Assembly (NCBI GenBank): GCA_029582165.1
Contig: CM055892.1
Span: 2,203,347 to 2,267,346 of the forward strand
Direction of reading: 5' to 3'
DNA: 64,000 nt
DNA from: Portulaca oleracea
Taxonomy: Eukaryota; Streptophyta; Magnoliopsida; Caryophyllales; Portulacaceae
Within the stretch, counting starts at the first letter, position 1, and each line of letters begins with the position of its first letter. The notes under the pieces were generated by a model that worked only from the letters and a program-made list of their open reading frames with translations, was not told the origin of the DNA and ran no database searches. This document shows positions 22,208-33,393 of this stretch, in pieces. Both the position numbers and the translations under genes were made by a program.

Positions 22208-22633
22208 GACACGAAGAACTTGGAAGCCTAACGTGCAGGAGAAGCGGCTTTTTAGCTACACCCTGGATCGCCACATTCGTGTACATGTGACAACACATGC
22301 CCTACGCTGCATCGACAAGGCTAGTGGGATTGACGAGCTGTTGAAGACCCCATACCAACACGGAGATGGGCCTCCTCTAGAAAGCCAAAATCGAGAAGAT
22401 GTATCTGGAGCTTGGTAAAAAGGAGATCGCCTTGTTCTCTCCTGAGTAAAAAAGCTCATTTTGAGGAGGGTTTTAAGGAATTAAAACTCGGAGAGAGAGC
22501 TGCTCGAAAGGAATTTAGAAGACAATTATTTGGTTTGTCAAGCAAATCGAAGCAAGCCTTGGATGATTCTGTTGGAGAATCAGGAGATGGAAGCTCGCAC
22601 TCTGATCATAAGAAGTTGATAGCAAGCGGTTAA
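22208..22633 (+). pseudogene. bL28m exon 2, frameshifted
   Basis: An acceptor AG at 22206-22207 joins in phase with the donor at 17836. The first about 150 bp are in the correct frame. A small deletion near 22350-22360 then shifts the frame; in the shifted frame TAG (22378-22380) and TAA (22447-22449) occur. A second shift near 22450 restores recognisable 'FKELKLGERAARKEFRR' in the third frame, which ends at 22633 with a Ser-rich tail. Confidence 0.85.
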
Positions 22634-22747
22634 GATTAGACCTGATCATTTCTTGATTTTGTTGTTGTTACACCTACCTATAAGCTTCAGTTAAGATTGA
22701 ATTCCAATAAACTGTTTTTTGGTGTTCTTTACATGAGAGTCTGTTGT

Positions 22748-23794
22748 TGATGTATGTAAGATCTAGAAAAGGGTGGGGAATTCACAAGCAAACAAACACC
22801 ATATAAAGCTAGGCTCACTCGTTAGGATTCTAACCAAATTAAATGGATGCAATAAGCATCAAGGAACGGAAAATAAATGAAGAACAAGATAGATAAGTGA
22901 ATGGCAATTGTTACAGACACACCTTTAATCTCATTCACAAGGGCAATTACTTGCAATTACATATTTGGTTACATATTCACCTTCCAAAGAGAGATTGCAA
23001 GTTCTACACAACACCACTTGATTGTCAAATCAAGATAGTGGAGTAGAATCAAGAGTTTTAGTTACTCACAAACAAAGGAAAGCTCTTGGTTCCATATTCA
23101 TTAAGCATAAACCTGGAAAATGAAAGGGGCGTGTGTGATATAGTATGGCAGTAAGTAAGCAGCTAAGCGCACTCTTCTCTAAATTACAACAACTTAGCTT
23201 ACCTAATTATGAAGAAAGGTCCTAAATATATTTAATTAAGCTAAGTGCGTAGCAAATGAATTAATATAAATCTTCATGCTGAAGTATTTGTCCATCATGG
23301 TGGCGAAATGAACCAATAGAAGCCAGCAATGTGGTAGCTCCTTATAGGACCAACACAAGACACTTGGCGTCATTCCCTTATCGACACCTCCTACTTGCTT
23401 TGCTTGCTTAGCAAACCCTACCAGTTGGGTATCCTCCCTATTGTCCAAAAGAGATGGAAAATCGAATTCATGGTGAAAAGACCGATCTACCCTTGCTAAA
23501 ACACCAAAATTCCAATCAGACTAGAATTGAACTCCAAGAAGCATATGCTGGTTTGCACTGGCTTTGTAGAACTCAAATGAACTCCAAGGCTTTTTGGAAA
23601 GCTCATTCAATGCTCTCTAAAAGTCTCCAAGGGCAAAAGTAGAGGAGAAGTCTGAATTTTAAATTACGGACACAAATAGAGAAGGTATCAAACGGGATGA
23701 ATGATACTCCAATCCATTTGTGTTCTTCTTGAGCTCATTGATAGCCAAGTAACATGATTGCGCCAAATGGGATGGCATGGGCTGATCCCCATCA
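22748..23794 (-). repeat. Element B 3' LTR
   Basis: The 1047-bp LTR starts TGATGTATGTAAG and ends GATCCCCATCA on the plus strand. Unlike the other LTRs here it has no clear palindrome cluster. A TATA-like stretch lies near 23225. It encodes the end of pol down to 23659. Confidence 0.88.
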
Positions 23795-24056
23795 CCCCCC
23801 CCCCCCCCATGTTGGGAAAAGTTTGTCCTCAAACTTGGAAGGTCTTCTTCCTCGGAGAAGTAGGGCCCCAAATCCGCCACATTGAACGTTGCACTCCCAC
23901 CATACTCATCCGAAAGATCCAACTTGTATGCATTATCTCATATTTTCTCAAGCACCTCAAATGGACCATCTTCTCTTGGAACCAATTTACCCTTCCTCTT
24001 GGATGGAAAACAGTCCTTAGGTGAATCCATACGAGATCGGCTGGCTGAAACACCAC
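23659..24056 (-). pseudogene. Element B integrase C-terminal domain, frameshifted, ending in the LTR
   Basis: 'VFQPADLVWIHLR' is in one frame (23829-24056). '[16 protein letters not shown]' and 'PSLRTNFSQ' are in a second frame (23659-23922). The second frame passes through the G14 tract and 136 bp into the LTR, as in element A. Confidence 0.8.
23795..23808 (-). other. Element B polypurine tract, G14
   Basis: Fourteen consecutive G (minus strand) abut the 3' LTR. The tract lies inside the pol frame and encodes a Gly run. Confidence 0.8.
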
Positions 24057-24122
24057 CTTCCTTCTCTTCTTATTGGCTAAATTAGATGCTTGCTCATTGA
24101 ATTAGGTTATCCTTTCACGTAC

Positions 24123-24881
24123 TTACTGGTGAAGCTCTTGGATTTGTTTTGCTCTCACACTCGCTTCTTGGTTGAACCTTGTTGAAGTAGTTATAGCAGA
24201 CAAATCCATAGGGGTGAAAGGATTTCTCCCATACACCACTTGAAATGAAGAAAGACCCGTTGCTTTGATGGGAGCTCTATTGAATGCAAATTTAGCATGG
24301 GGAAGTAAGGTGTCCCACCCCGTCTTGTTCTTGTTGATCAAGGACCTTAGTAATGTTCCAAGGGTCCTATTAGTAACCTCTGTTTGGCCATCTGTTTGGG
24401 GGTGACAAGCAGTGCTGAACTTGAGTGTTGTTCCAAGCTTCTTCCATGTCACCCAAAAATGACTCAAAAACTTGGCATCCTTATGCAACAATATGGACAT
24501 AAGAACACCATGCAAATAAACTATCTCCTGGATGTACAACTCAGTAATTCTCACAGCATCATAGGTACTATGGCAAAGAAAAAAGTGAGCCATCTTTGAA
24601 AAACGATCAACAATTATCATGATTGAATCTTTACCACTTTGAGTTCTTGGCAACCCAACTATGAAGTCCAAGCTAATATCCTCCCATAGACCTTCAAGAA
24701 TGGGTAGAGTGTATAGCCTTTGAGGTAGGCTATGGCTCTTGGAGAGTTGGCAAGTTGCACACCTCTTCACAAGATGCAATACGTCATTTGCCATTTTGGG
24801 CCAAATGTAATGCTCTTTCAACATCAAAACCATTTTCTCTATGCCAAAGTGACTAGCAAGGCTGCCTCCATTAACCTCCAT
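24123..24881 (-). pseudogene. Element B integrase
   Basis: 'SHFGIEKMVLMLKEHY' and 'CATCQLSKS' form the zinc finger. 'DISLDFIVGLPRTQ', 'LLHKDAKFLSHFW' and 'PQTDGQTEVTNRTLG' cover the core. In the second motif the usual S-D-R-D is replaced by H-K-D, so the catalytic surroundings are altered. Confidence 0.85.
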
Positions 24882-25062
24882 AATAATAAGCTCATGTAGG
24901 CTACTCTTAGGGATGTAAAGATGACTTCCCTTAAAGAGATAACCATGATAAATATGAAATAAGCCTTGTGGATGGTGCTGGCACTCTTCATGAAGACTCT
25001 TGAAATCTCAATCAATGGGGTACAAGGCTTTGATTTGCTTAAAACCATGTACTCAAGAATCA

Positions 25063-26227
25063 AGGATATGCATCAAAAGGAACCTCCTTGATAAAGCATT
25101 CGCACTCTTGTTCAAAATTCATGCCTTGTGATGGATCATGAAGTGAAAGGATTTGCATATACTCAACCCATTTGACATGGCGTGGGTTAAGCTTATGCTG
25201 GCCTTGAATGAACTTCAAAGCCTCATGATCACTATGCAAAATGAACTATCCACCAATAAGATAGTGCCTCCAATGCTGCAAAGCTCGAATGATTGCATAA
25301 AATTCCTTATCGTATACATTATACTTCTTCTTTCTTCATTTAACTTCTCATTGAAATAAGTTATAGACCTGCCTTCTTGAGTTAGGACAGCCCATATGCC
25401 CACACCAGATGCATCTACTTTAAACACCTTGAGAAAGCTGGGTAAGGCTAACACCGAGGTTGTGGTAAGCTTCTCCTTGATGATCTCAAATGCCTTCCGT
25501 GCTGATGAAGTCCAAGAGAAACTATTAGCCATCACTAGCTCAGTCATGGGTATTAGGATAGTGCTAAAGTTCCTCAGAAAACGCCTACAGAAGGAAGCAA
25601 GACCATGAAAACTCCGGACTTGTTGTATACATGTAGGGACTGGCCATTCACGGATTGCTTTGATCTTCTCTTCATCTACATGGATACCCTCTGTCGTAAT
25701 AACATACCCAAGGAACATGACTTTGCTGGTGAAGAATTGACACTTCCCAAGGTTGCCATAAAACTTCTCATGGGCTAGGATCTCCATAACAGCTTGTAGA
25801 TGATCAAAATAATCCTCTTCACTTTGGCTATAAACAAGTATGTCATCAAAGTAGACAACAACATACTTTCCTATAAGGGGCTTCAAAACCTGGTTCATCA
25901 ATTTCATAAAAGTAGATGAGGCATTTGTTAGACCAAAAGGCATAACCAACCATTCATACAAACCTCCTTTTGTTTTGAATGTCGTCTTCCATTCATTTCC
26001 TTCATAAATTCTAATTTGATAGTAACCACTCCTCAAATCAATCTTGGAGAAGACTTGGGCACCATGAAGCTTGTCCAAAAGATCCTTAAGTCTTTGTATG
26101 GGGTACCTATACTTGATAGTGATCTTGTTAATAGCACACGAAAATTAATACACATACGCTGGCTACCATCCTTCTTTGGGACCAAAAGAGCCAGAACCGC
26201 ATAAGGACTCAAGCTCTCCCTAATCAT
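25063..26227 (-). pseudogene. Element B reverse transcriptase and RNase H, several frameshifts
   Basis: Pieces at 26033-26227 ('[15 protein letters not shown]') and 25215-26078 ('[14 protein letters not shown]', '[12 protein letters not shown]', '[15 protein letters not shown]') give the RT. The RNase H that follows lacks residues before its first Asp ('[16 protein letters not shown]') and is shifted after 25330. It is homologous throughout to element A. Confidence 0.85.
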
Positions 26228-26340
26228 TCCCTTTATAAGGAGCTCATCAACCTACCTTTGAATCTCATTGGTATCATTGGGGTTAATTTTATAAGTTGGT
26301 TTAGGGAGAATAGATCATGGGGCATAATCTATCTTGTGTT

Positions 26341-27286
26341 CTATATCACGCTTCTTGGAGGCAAACCAGGGGACATCTCATTCGGAAACACATAAGAATA
26401 GTGTGCCAAAATAGGGGTAATGAGGGGATGACTATTTGTGGAGTTAGGCTCGAGGTTTTGATCAAGGAGGATCAAATACTTAAGGTTACTAAACTTATTA
26501 TATTTAAACACAAAAAAGGTGATCAAACTTGGCTCAAGAATCAAGTTCTCCTTAGGTTTCACAAGCTTGGATGGCTTTAAGGGAGTAAGCGTGATCTTTT
26601 TGTGGTTCGATAAAATGGTGTAGGTGTTTGCACGCCCATCATGTGTCACGACTCTATCAAACAACCAAGGCCTTCCAAGTAAGACATGACAAGCATCCAT
26701 AGGTAAAATATCACGCCAAGAGATTCATGATACGTTTTACACTTTTACCTATAGAAAAGTTCACCAAGCATCTACGAGTAACTTGAATGCCCTTGCTTTG
26801 ATTGATCCATTGAATGGTGTAGGGGGCTTGATAGGGGTTGGTGTGAAGCTTCAACTCATCCACCATAGCTTGAGATGCAGCATTAGTACAACTCCCACCA
26901 TCAATGATCAAGGAACAAACCTTGCCATTGATAGTACACCAAGAGTGAATGATGTTCTCCCTTTGCTCTTGACTTTCATGCAAAGAAGAGTTACTAAGAA
27001 CTCTCCTAATCACACGCATTTCACCTTCATCTGGTCCCTCCTCTACCTCATCATACATTGGATCCTCCAAAGGCTCATCTATGAATTCCTCTTCCTTCCC
27101 TTGCTCTACAAGAAACAAGGTTGTTTGGTACTCAGCGAGAGGCACCACACATTTGTTGGGGCATTTGGACGCAATGTGTCCAAGGCCTTGGCACCTAAAG
27201 CATCTCCTTGGGCTTAAGGTTTTAGGTTCAAAAGTAGAGGTGGTTCTTTGAGGGGTATGAGGTTGTGGGTTTTGAGAGGGTTTCAT
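26341..27286 (-). pseudogene. Element B zinc knuckle, protease and linker
   Basis: 'CFRCQGLGHIASKC' (CX2CX4HX4C) is followed by an acidic linker and the protease site 'CSLIIDGGSCTNAAS'. A break near 26711 separates it from 'MDACHVLLGRPWLFDR' (26341-26700), the protease tail and the linker to RT. Confidence 0.85.
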
Positions 27287-28140
27287 GGGTGTGTATTTGG
27301 ATGAGATAGGCTGTTTTTATGGGTTAAAGGGTGGTTTAGGGAATGAAAATGGACGAGGTTGGGTTTGGTAGTGGCCTCCTTGCCTTCGCTCTTCCTTTGC
27401 ATCTCAACTTTGTGAGCTAAGGATCTTAACTCATCCAAAGTGGCATCTGAATGCAATTCTACTACATTTCTGATTCTTTCTTCCAAACCGGCCAAGTACC
27501 TCACAAGTGTTTGAGGTTCATCTTCTTTGAAGTCACACCACCAAAGCAAGTGTTCAAACTCCTTGGTGTATTCCTCGACTGATTTGCTTCCTTGTACCAA
27601 GTGTTGAAGTTTGAAGTAGTTATCCGTGAGATAACTAGATGGAAGGAACTTGGCTTGGAGTTTCTTCCTCATTTTTTTCCCCATGTACGCACCTTCTTCT
27701 TCCCCAAAGTTATCCTCTTCTTTTGAGGTTAGTCCACCAAATTGAGGCGTTCTTCCCAAGATTCAAAGCAATATACTTCACCTTCTTGTCATCTGGAATG
27801 TTTTGGGATCAAAGTCTCTCTCTCATGTTTGTAACCAATCAAGAAACACCTCCGGGTCAATATTACCCTCAAATTCAGGGATATTTACCTTGAAATCTAG
27901 CCTCTCTTCTCTTCTTTGGACACGCTTCCTAGGATGACTCATGGCCTCCTCCTCTTCACCTTCATCACCAAACGGATTCCACAAATTAGATTCTCCTCCT
28001 TCTGATCCCCTTAGCTCTTCGCGTTGCAAATACATGTAATGCTTGAGTTGAGTTGAAATGAACTTCACACGTTTCTCCAACTCCTCTTTCTCCTTCAAAA
28101 TCTGGTCACTCACTTGAGATGGAGTCTTGCTGGTAGTCAT
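27283..28140 (-). pseudogene. Element B gag
   Basis: ATG at 28140 ('MTTSKTPSQVSDQILKEKEE') opens a coiled-coil N-terminus. A break near 27800 is followed by 'YFKLQHLVQGSKSVEEYTKE' in the gag domain (27283-27759). The start matches gag of element A, supporting both start choices. Confidence 0.82.
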
Positions 28141-28200
28141 GGTTATGAGTTCTTTGTGGCTATGTGTTTGGGATGAAAGGGTTGTGTTTATGGTAAGCTA

Positions 28201-28212
28201 GCTCTGATACCA
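28201..28212 (-). other. Element B primer-binding site (initiator Met tRNA type)
   Basis: The minus-strand TGGTATCAGAGC lies 4 bp from the 5' LTR (28217). This is the common plant primer site complementary to initiator methionine tRNA. Confidence 0.85.
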
Positions 28213-28282
28213 ATTATGATGTATGTAAGCTCTAGAAATGGGTGGGGAATTCACGAGCAAACAAACACCATAGAAAGCTAGG

Positions 28283-29884
28283 TGTAACGTGGTTTTGTTA
28301 GAACCGGTTTTTATTGTTCTTCTCAGGGAGCGAGGGGCCTTGGTCATATAATCTAGGTCTATAGTCGGGTCAAGATTGCTAAGGTAAGGAAATTGGTTGA
28401 AGGGGTCACAACGCAACAAATAATACTAATGTCGGTCAAGGAAAGGAAATGGGCTTCGGAGGCTTTTCGAGATGCTACCGGGGATGAGGAAATGGGTTTT
28501 GCAACAAGAAAATAATAAGGAGGGAGAATCAAGCGGCAATTCCGTTAGAAAATACCCACCAAGCTTCCTCTTTTGAGGATAGTCCGGATTAACTACCTCA
28601 AAGTCCACCACGGACCCGGAGGGTTAATGAAACGGAATTCCCTAGTTAACCTCCTTCCACTTTCGTGGGTGAGCATTAACTATCCCATCTCCTACCTTCC
28701 AACACAAGTGTTGGATGTATTCGGGAGCTTTCGATCCCAAATACATATCACTTGAGGGAAGGATGGGAGTGGGAAATTGATTTCCCAACTAATTATTCAC
28801 TAATATTGATAACCCAAACCTAATCACCCATTCACACCCTTAATTACCCCCTAACCCATAGGGTTTCTAGTCACTAATCTTGATACTAACTAAGCTAACA
28901 ACATCCAAACCAACCCTAAGCATGATTTCTAACATCAACAATCACAAACAAGCAAAACAATGACAATAACAAGCAAAGTAATTAAAGAAGCAAGTAAAGT
29001 AATTAGCAAAGCAATTAATAAAGGAGATTAAGGGAAGAGAGAACTTATCAAATGCTGGAAATGAATAAAGAAAAGCAATGGAAATGATGATCCAACAGTC
29101 TCTCAATTGATTGAATCTTCAATCCTTGAATCACACCAAAAAGCCACTAAAACCCTAGATTAATCAAGCTAATGTCTCACTAATCTCTCTCTAAAACTCA
29201 CTAATACAAAGCTGAAAAGTAGAAGTCTAAACTAAAAATCAGATCCCCCTAGAAATCATCACTCTTGGAATATATACAAGGCAACGAAGTTGAGTAAAAC
29301 GTTGTCGTTGCAAGCCTAGCATGCGCGCTGAAATCAGGAGGTCGCAGGGGCGACCTAGGATGTAGCAGGCGCGATCTGTGAGAAAACCGGCTAAGCGATT
29401 CAAGGCTTCGTAAGGTCGCGGGCGCGACCTGGGATGGTCGCGAAGGTGACCTCCCTCTGCCAGCCTAGGTGAACTGGCTTGACAACGGTATAGCCGGCGG
29501 CACGCGATTTGTAGCGGCGCGTTTGGCTTGTAGCAAGCGCCACAATTACTGTAGCAGGCGCGACAGCCTACTTCTTCCCTTTGCTTCCTTCCTTTTGCTT
29601 GCTTCCTTCCAAGTCTTGTAACACCCGCTACAAGGATTGTAGCGGGTGTTACCTCACTGATCAACACCAAACAAAGGGAAGGTGGTCTCGTGTCAACTCC
29701 GCTTCGGCTCTCGGCTCGGCTTGGCTCGGGACATCTCTAAATAGCCTCAAATTAGCCCGTTTTCCTTGCTTTTGCTCCAAAAGTGCAAAAACCTACAAAA
29801 CAACTAAAACATTAAAAAGACTCAGAATCGAGCAAAAATAACAAGATAAAAGGCGATATTTAGGCCCAAAATTGGGACTAGACA
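28283..29884 (-). repeat. Element C 3' LTR
   Basis: The plus-strand start TGTAACGTGG matches the primer-site-proximal end of the 5' LTR at 45466. The other end is placed at about 29884 (...CTAGACA), because the sequence then becomes a C-rich/CACACA tract. A palindrome cluster lies at 29340-29566 and includes GGTCGCGGGCGCGACC (29414-29429) and GGTCGCAGGGGCGACC (29340-29355). A TATATAT box is at 29270-29276 (minus). A perfect 16-bp hairpin lies at 29618-29652. The exact outer boundary is uncertain by a few bases. Confidence 0.8.
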
Positions 29885-32148
29885 CACACACACACCCGCC
29901 CTCCACACACACACTTGAACTTTTTCTCGTCCCGAACAAAACAAAACAAAAACAAAATAAAAACTAAACACCAACTCCTCTATCATGGGAGGAAACAAGT
30001 GCATTTAGCGTATGCACCAAGCCCTTTAAACCCCCTAACAGCCCAGGTGGACGAGGTGGTCTCGTGAGGGTTTGTAGCAGCTATACCCACAAATGCCATA
30101 AAAGAAAAAGGGGAAAGAAGAAAAGGTGAAAAGCCAAAAACAAAAACAAAGCAAAGGCGAAGAAGATATTCTCATCCCCAATCATGCACTTAGTTCCTCA
30201 ACCCGCCTCAACAATCAAAAAGAAGAAGCAAATATGAACAAACAAGGACACGAAGGTTGGAAAACTGCCAATCCTTGAGGTTTTCAACCCCGATGAGCAA
30301 GAATCCTCGTGCACAAGTGCAAGTGGGCCTTAATCGATCCTTTCTAACCTAAGCCAGACAATCCAAGTCATTTTCATGCTCAAGCTCGGGATTGTTATCT
30401 ATCCTAACTTCACTCTTTATTTTTCTTTCAACTTCTCTTTTCTTTTCTTTTTCCTTTTCTTTCCCTACTAATTTTTTTTTTCATTTCTTTCTTTTGCTTT
30501 TGCTTTTGCTTTTCTCTTTATTCTGCTTTCTTTTTCTTTTTCTTTTTCTTTTTCTTCACTCTTTCCTTTCTTTATTAAACCTCACACTAAATCCGTTTTG
30601 TAAATTTTAGGGCCTCGGCGTCGGTTTTTTCGGGAATTAGACTGGCCTTCGCAAAGGGTTTACCCTCCCTGAGTCGGATTACTCCATTCGTAAACATTGT
30701 ACTTAAGGGGTAATGGGCACCGTCCACCCATACCGACCCTCCTCGGTAGGACCGACAGTAGTTGATTAATTCATTAATTAGGGCGAGTATGAGCATTAAA
30801 CAACTCAAACTATCCAACTTTGGCGAAGAAATTCACAATCGAGGCGTGTAAAAGATGAGGACTTCGCTTTCTCATTCCATGTCAAGGTCTAATAGAGATA
30901 AATCATGGCAGAAATCCTTCCTAAGGCAATCATTATCCATATCGGCCGCTTCTAAAAGATTGCTTTAGCCAATTAGACAACTATCTACACAACTGTGAAT
31001 GAAAGCATCTTCAAAAAGAAAAAGAAACACTTTTAAGGGGGTTTTCACAACCTTTTTCCCTTTTTTTCTTTCATTTTCACGAAAATTTTTCAAATTTTAG
31101 CAAAAACCTAAGAAAAAAATAAAAACAAAAAGCTTGGTGATCTACCCTTGGAATAGAATATCCCCCCTCCCCCCACACACACTTAAAATGCCACAATGTC
31201 CTCATTGTGGGAATGTATCACAAGAAAAGGGTAGAGAACCTACAAAAAGAAAACAAACAAAACAACTAGCAAGCAAATGTGGTGGCGACCCGAGCCCACA
31301 CGGCTCCAACAGCAAAATAATCCCAACACAGACACTCAAAAGGGCTCGCTACATGGATCCAAGATATACACATTCAAAGAGTGCGGAAAGAGGTTACCTC
31401 GAGGTCTTCAAGTAGAACAAACCCGATCCGCGATCCAAGAAAACATCACACTTTGGGGTAGAAATAAACAAGAAAAACATAATATGTGTGAATGTTCGCA
31501 TGCATAAAAGAAAAAGAACAAAAACAAAAATATATACAAGACATTAGCGACTAAAGAACTAAAAAAAAAGCGAAAATATATACAACATATACATTGACAC
31601 TAGCTAAGCTCAACCCCGAATCTCATTCTTTTGAAGTAGGAATTGAGGGTGAAACAACTCTCCTACCCGGTCTTACCAAAGATGAAGCAATAGAAATGAA
31701 ACAACCTAACCATGGGGACAACGAACCCAACAAAACCAAACTAACCGACACACTTCCCCCGACCTTCCCTATAAAGCACCCCCCCCCCCCCCACAAACAC
31801 ACTTATCTAACACTATAAGTGTAAATTAAACCAATAAAGAGAGTAAAGTGGGGGCGGGGATACTTACAAATCATTGCTCGGATCCTCCCGGGGGAGGATA
31901 TGGGTGATAAGTGGGATAGTGACGGTTTCTATACTCTGGCGATGCCGGGGGATGGTTCTCAACGGAGTATTAGTAATACCCCCAGTCACGCCAATACTGG
32001 TTTTGCTGTTGGAAATACTCCTTGTGCCTTTGGAGATGTGCATGTACATCATTGAGTGTGGACTGCTGGGCATGTAGCAAGTCTTGTTGGCTCTCCAATA
32101 AATTGTGCTAACTATGGAGTAAAGTTCGTTGTTCTCGAAGGTCAACTC
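29885..32148 (-). other. Element C 3' untranslated region with PPT-like tracts
   Basis: The segment holds no convincing coding sequence beyond the env-position ORF. Three C-rich/CACACAC tracts (purine-rich in element sense) lie at 29882-29912, 31160-31182 and 31777-31802. A (TTTTCT)n-like low-complexity stretch at 30420-30570 (plus strand) yields a false hydrophobic frame. Confidence 0.6.
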
Positions 32149-33393
32149 TCATTTTCTCGAATTGAGAGTTGGGATGCTCAAGTGAAGCTTCCCATGGTTG
32201 ACTTCCAGTTCCACTAGCTTCACCATGGCTGGTTTCTTCCTCCTCTTCCTCCTCTTCTTCTTCTTCCTCTTCTTCTTCTTCAGTGTCCTCCTCTTCTTCC
32301 TCACCATCGGATACATCCGGGCCTCCGACCTTGCGGCGGGTATCACGCTCTTGGCCACAAGACTAGTTATTCTCGTTAGTGATATCCAACTACTGCTCGA
32401 CATGGTCCGGATCCAAAAGAACCTCCGTTTTGTTATCGTTGTGCCCATGGCAATAGATCGTGAAATCGGGTGCTTAGCGAGGATGTTCATTTTCTGCAAC
32501 CGTACCCTGTCGATAGGATCCGGAAGATAGCGTGGAGTCCACTTCTTCAAGTACTTCCCTAAACCTTCTTGAGCGAGGAAGTAGCAAATGATGTGTCCCA
32601 TCCCGATGGTAGCGGGTCGGGCTTCCGTGCTAATTTCCCGAAGACAGTGTAAAATACAGGATCCGGTGTTGACTCGTTTGCCCATTACAGCATTGTAGAT
32701 CACGAAGAGATCATCTTTCCGAAATTTAGGGCGTCCATCATCTCTCCCAAACACTGAACTTGTCACGATCCTATGAAGGATTCGGACGGCTAGATTGCAA
32801 AAATCACGCCCCTTAGAGTTTTGGGGGTAATGATACCGTGGATCTTCGCCTATCATACCAAGATCCATCCTCCTCCAACACGTCAAGGCCTTCATTGCCT
32901 TTTGCTCATCAAAATTCTCGCATCGCTCTTAATATCTCCCATCATCGGGCAATCCCAACCTTTGGCATAAACGCTTCACGGTGCACTTCTTGTCTTTGTT
33001 TGCGACTCGATATTCAAAATAAGCATCTTTCTTGCCATCCTTGTGAACCTTCAAAGAGCTTAAAAATTTGAGGACGGGTTGGTCCACAATTGATTCATCG
33101 ATCGTGATGAATGCCTCCCTCCCAAGAATGCGAATAAGGTAATCGAAGCTTGGTTTGTAATGGACGGCCTCTACCATCGCCGCATCATAAATGTCCGGTG
33201 CACATATCTTTCGTGCTTGGAGCGCTTCATAACGTTGTTTATGCGTTTCATCCCGAAAAATCACATCCGCATTTGGGTCACACCGGATTAGTATGGCCGG
33301 TTGAGCTCGGTAACGCTCCTTCGTGGAAGAAGATGGTCCCAGTTGTGATGAAGGAGTCTCTTCAACACGTGAACGCTTGTTCCTTCCACTCAT
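32149..33393 (-). pseudogene. Element C ATHILA-family ORF in the env position
   Basis: ATG at 33391-33393 ('MSGRNKRSRVEE') opens a frame whose body matches the same ORF of element D in order. Both have 'FRDETHKQRYE'-type, 'KICAPDIYD', 'VDQPVLKFLSSL', 'DLFVIYNAVMGKRVNTGSC' and 'KKWTPRYLPDPIDRVRL'. This is the Athila ORF-1 family (Pfam ATHILA), located where retroviruses carry env. Its function is unknown; no signal peptide or membrane span is seen in the readable part. One in-frame TAA (about 32929) splits it. The C-terminus is extremely Lys/Arg-rich (around 32230-32300) and ends at 32149. Confidence 0.82.

Larger units (their letters stand above)
10798..22633 (+). pseudogene. Mitochondrial large-subunit ribosomal protein bL28 (L28/L24 family) pseudogene, split by an LTR element
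   Basis: The gene follows the plant bL28m pattern. A short exon starts with ATG at 10848 after a leader acceptor (TTTCAG, 10796-10797). Its coding resumes at 17693 beyond the inserted element and ends at a GT donor at 17836. A second exon starts at 22208. Diagnostic strings are 'VVMGRAKRGLFTGLHIQFGN', 'TWKPNVQEKRLFSYTLDRHI' and 'VTTHALRCIDKASGIDE'. An intact homologue is a structural protein of the mitochondrial ribosome made in the cytosol. This copy cannot be read through: the CRM-like element interrupts codon 18, and exon 2 changes frame twice and has TAG (22378) and TAA (22447) in its middle frame. A functional paralogue elsewhere in the genome is expected. Confidence 0.88.
22748..28282 (-). 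mobile_element. Element B: CRM-like Ty3 retrotransposon, right LTR broken by element C
   Basis: The left LTR is 22748-23794. The right LTR starts at 28217 with the same TGATGTATGTAAG but breaks off after 66 bp, at AAGCTAGG. The left LTR continues past this point (AAGCTAGGCTCACTCG), so the missing part lies beyond element C, which begins at 28283. Coding is minus strand, collinear with element A and clearly the same lineage, but with many more frameshifts. The insertion sits about 115 bp downstream of the bL28m exon. Confidence 0.9.

Noticed and set aside
30392..30610. Hydrophobic Phe/Leu-rich open frame
   Set aside because: Produced by a TTTTCT-type low-complexity stretch; no family signature, and antisense to element C.
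32198..32530. Leu/Phe-rich plus-strand frame resembling a membrane protein
   Set aside because: It is the antisense of the Lys/Arg run of the ATHILA ORF; the hydrophobicity is a mirror of AAG/AGG codons.
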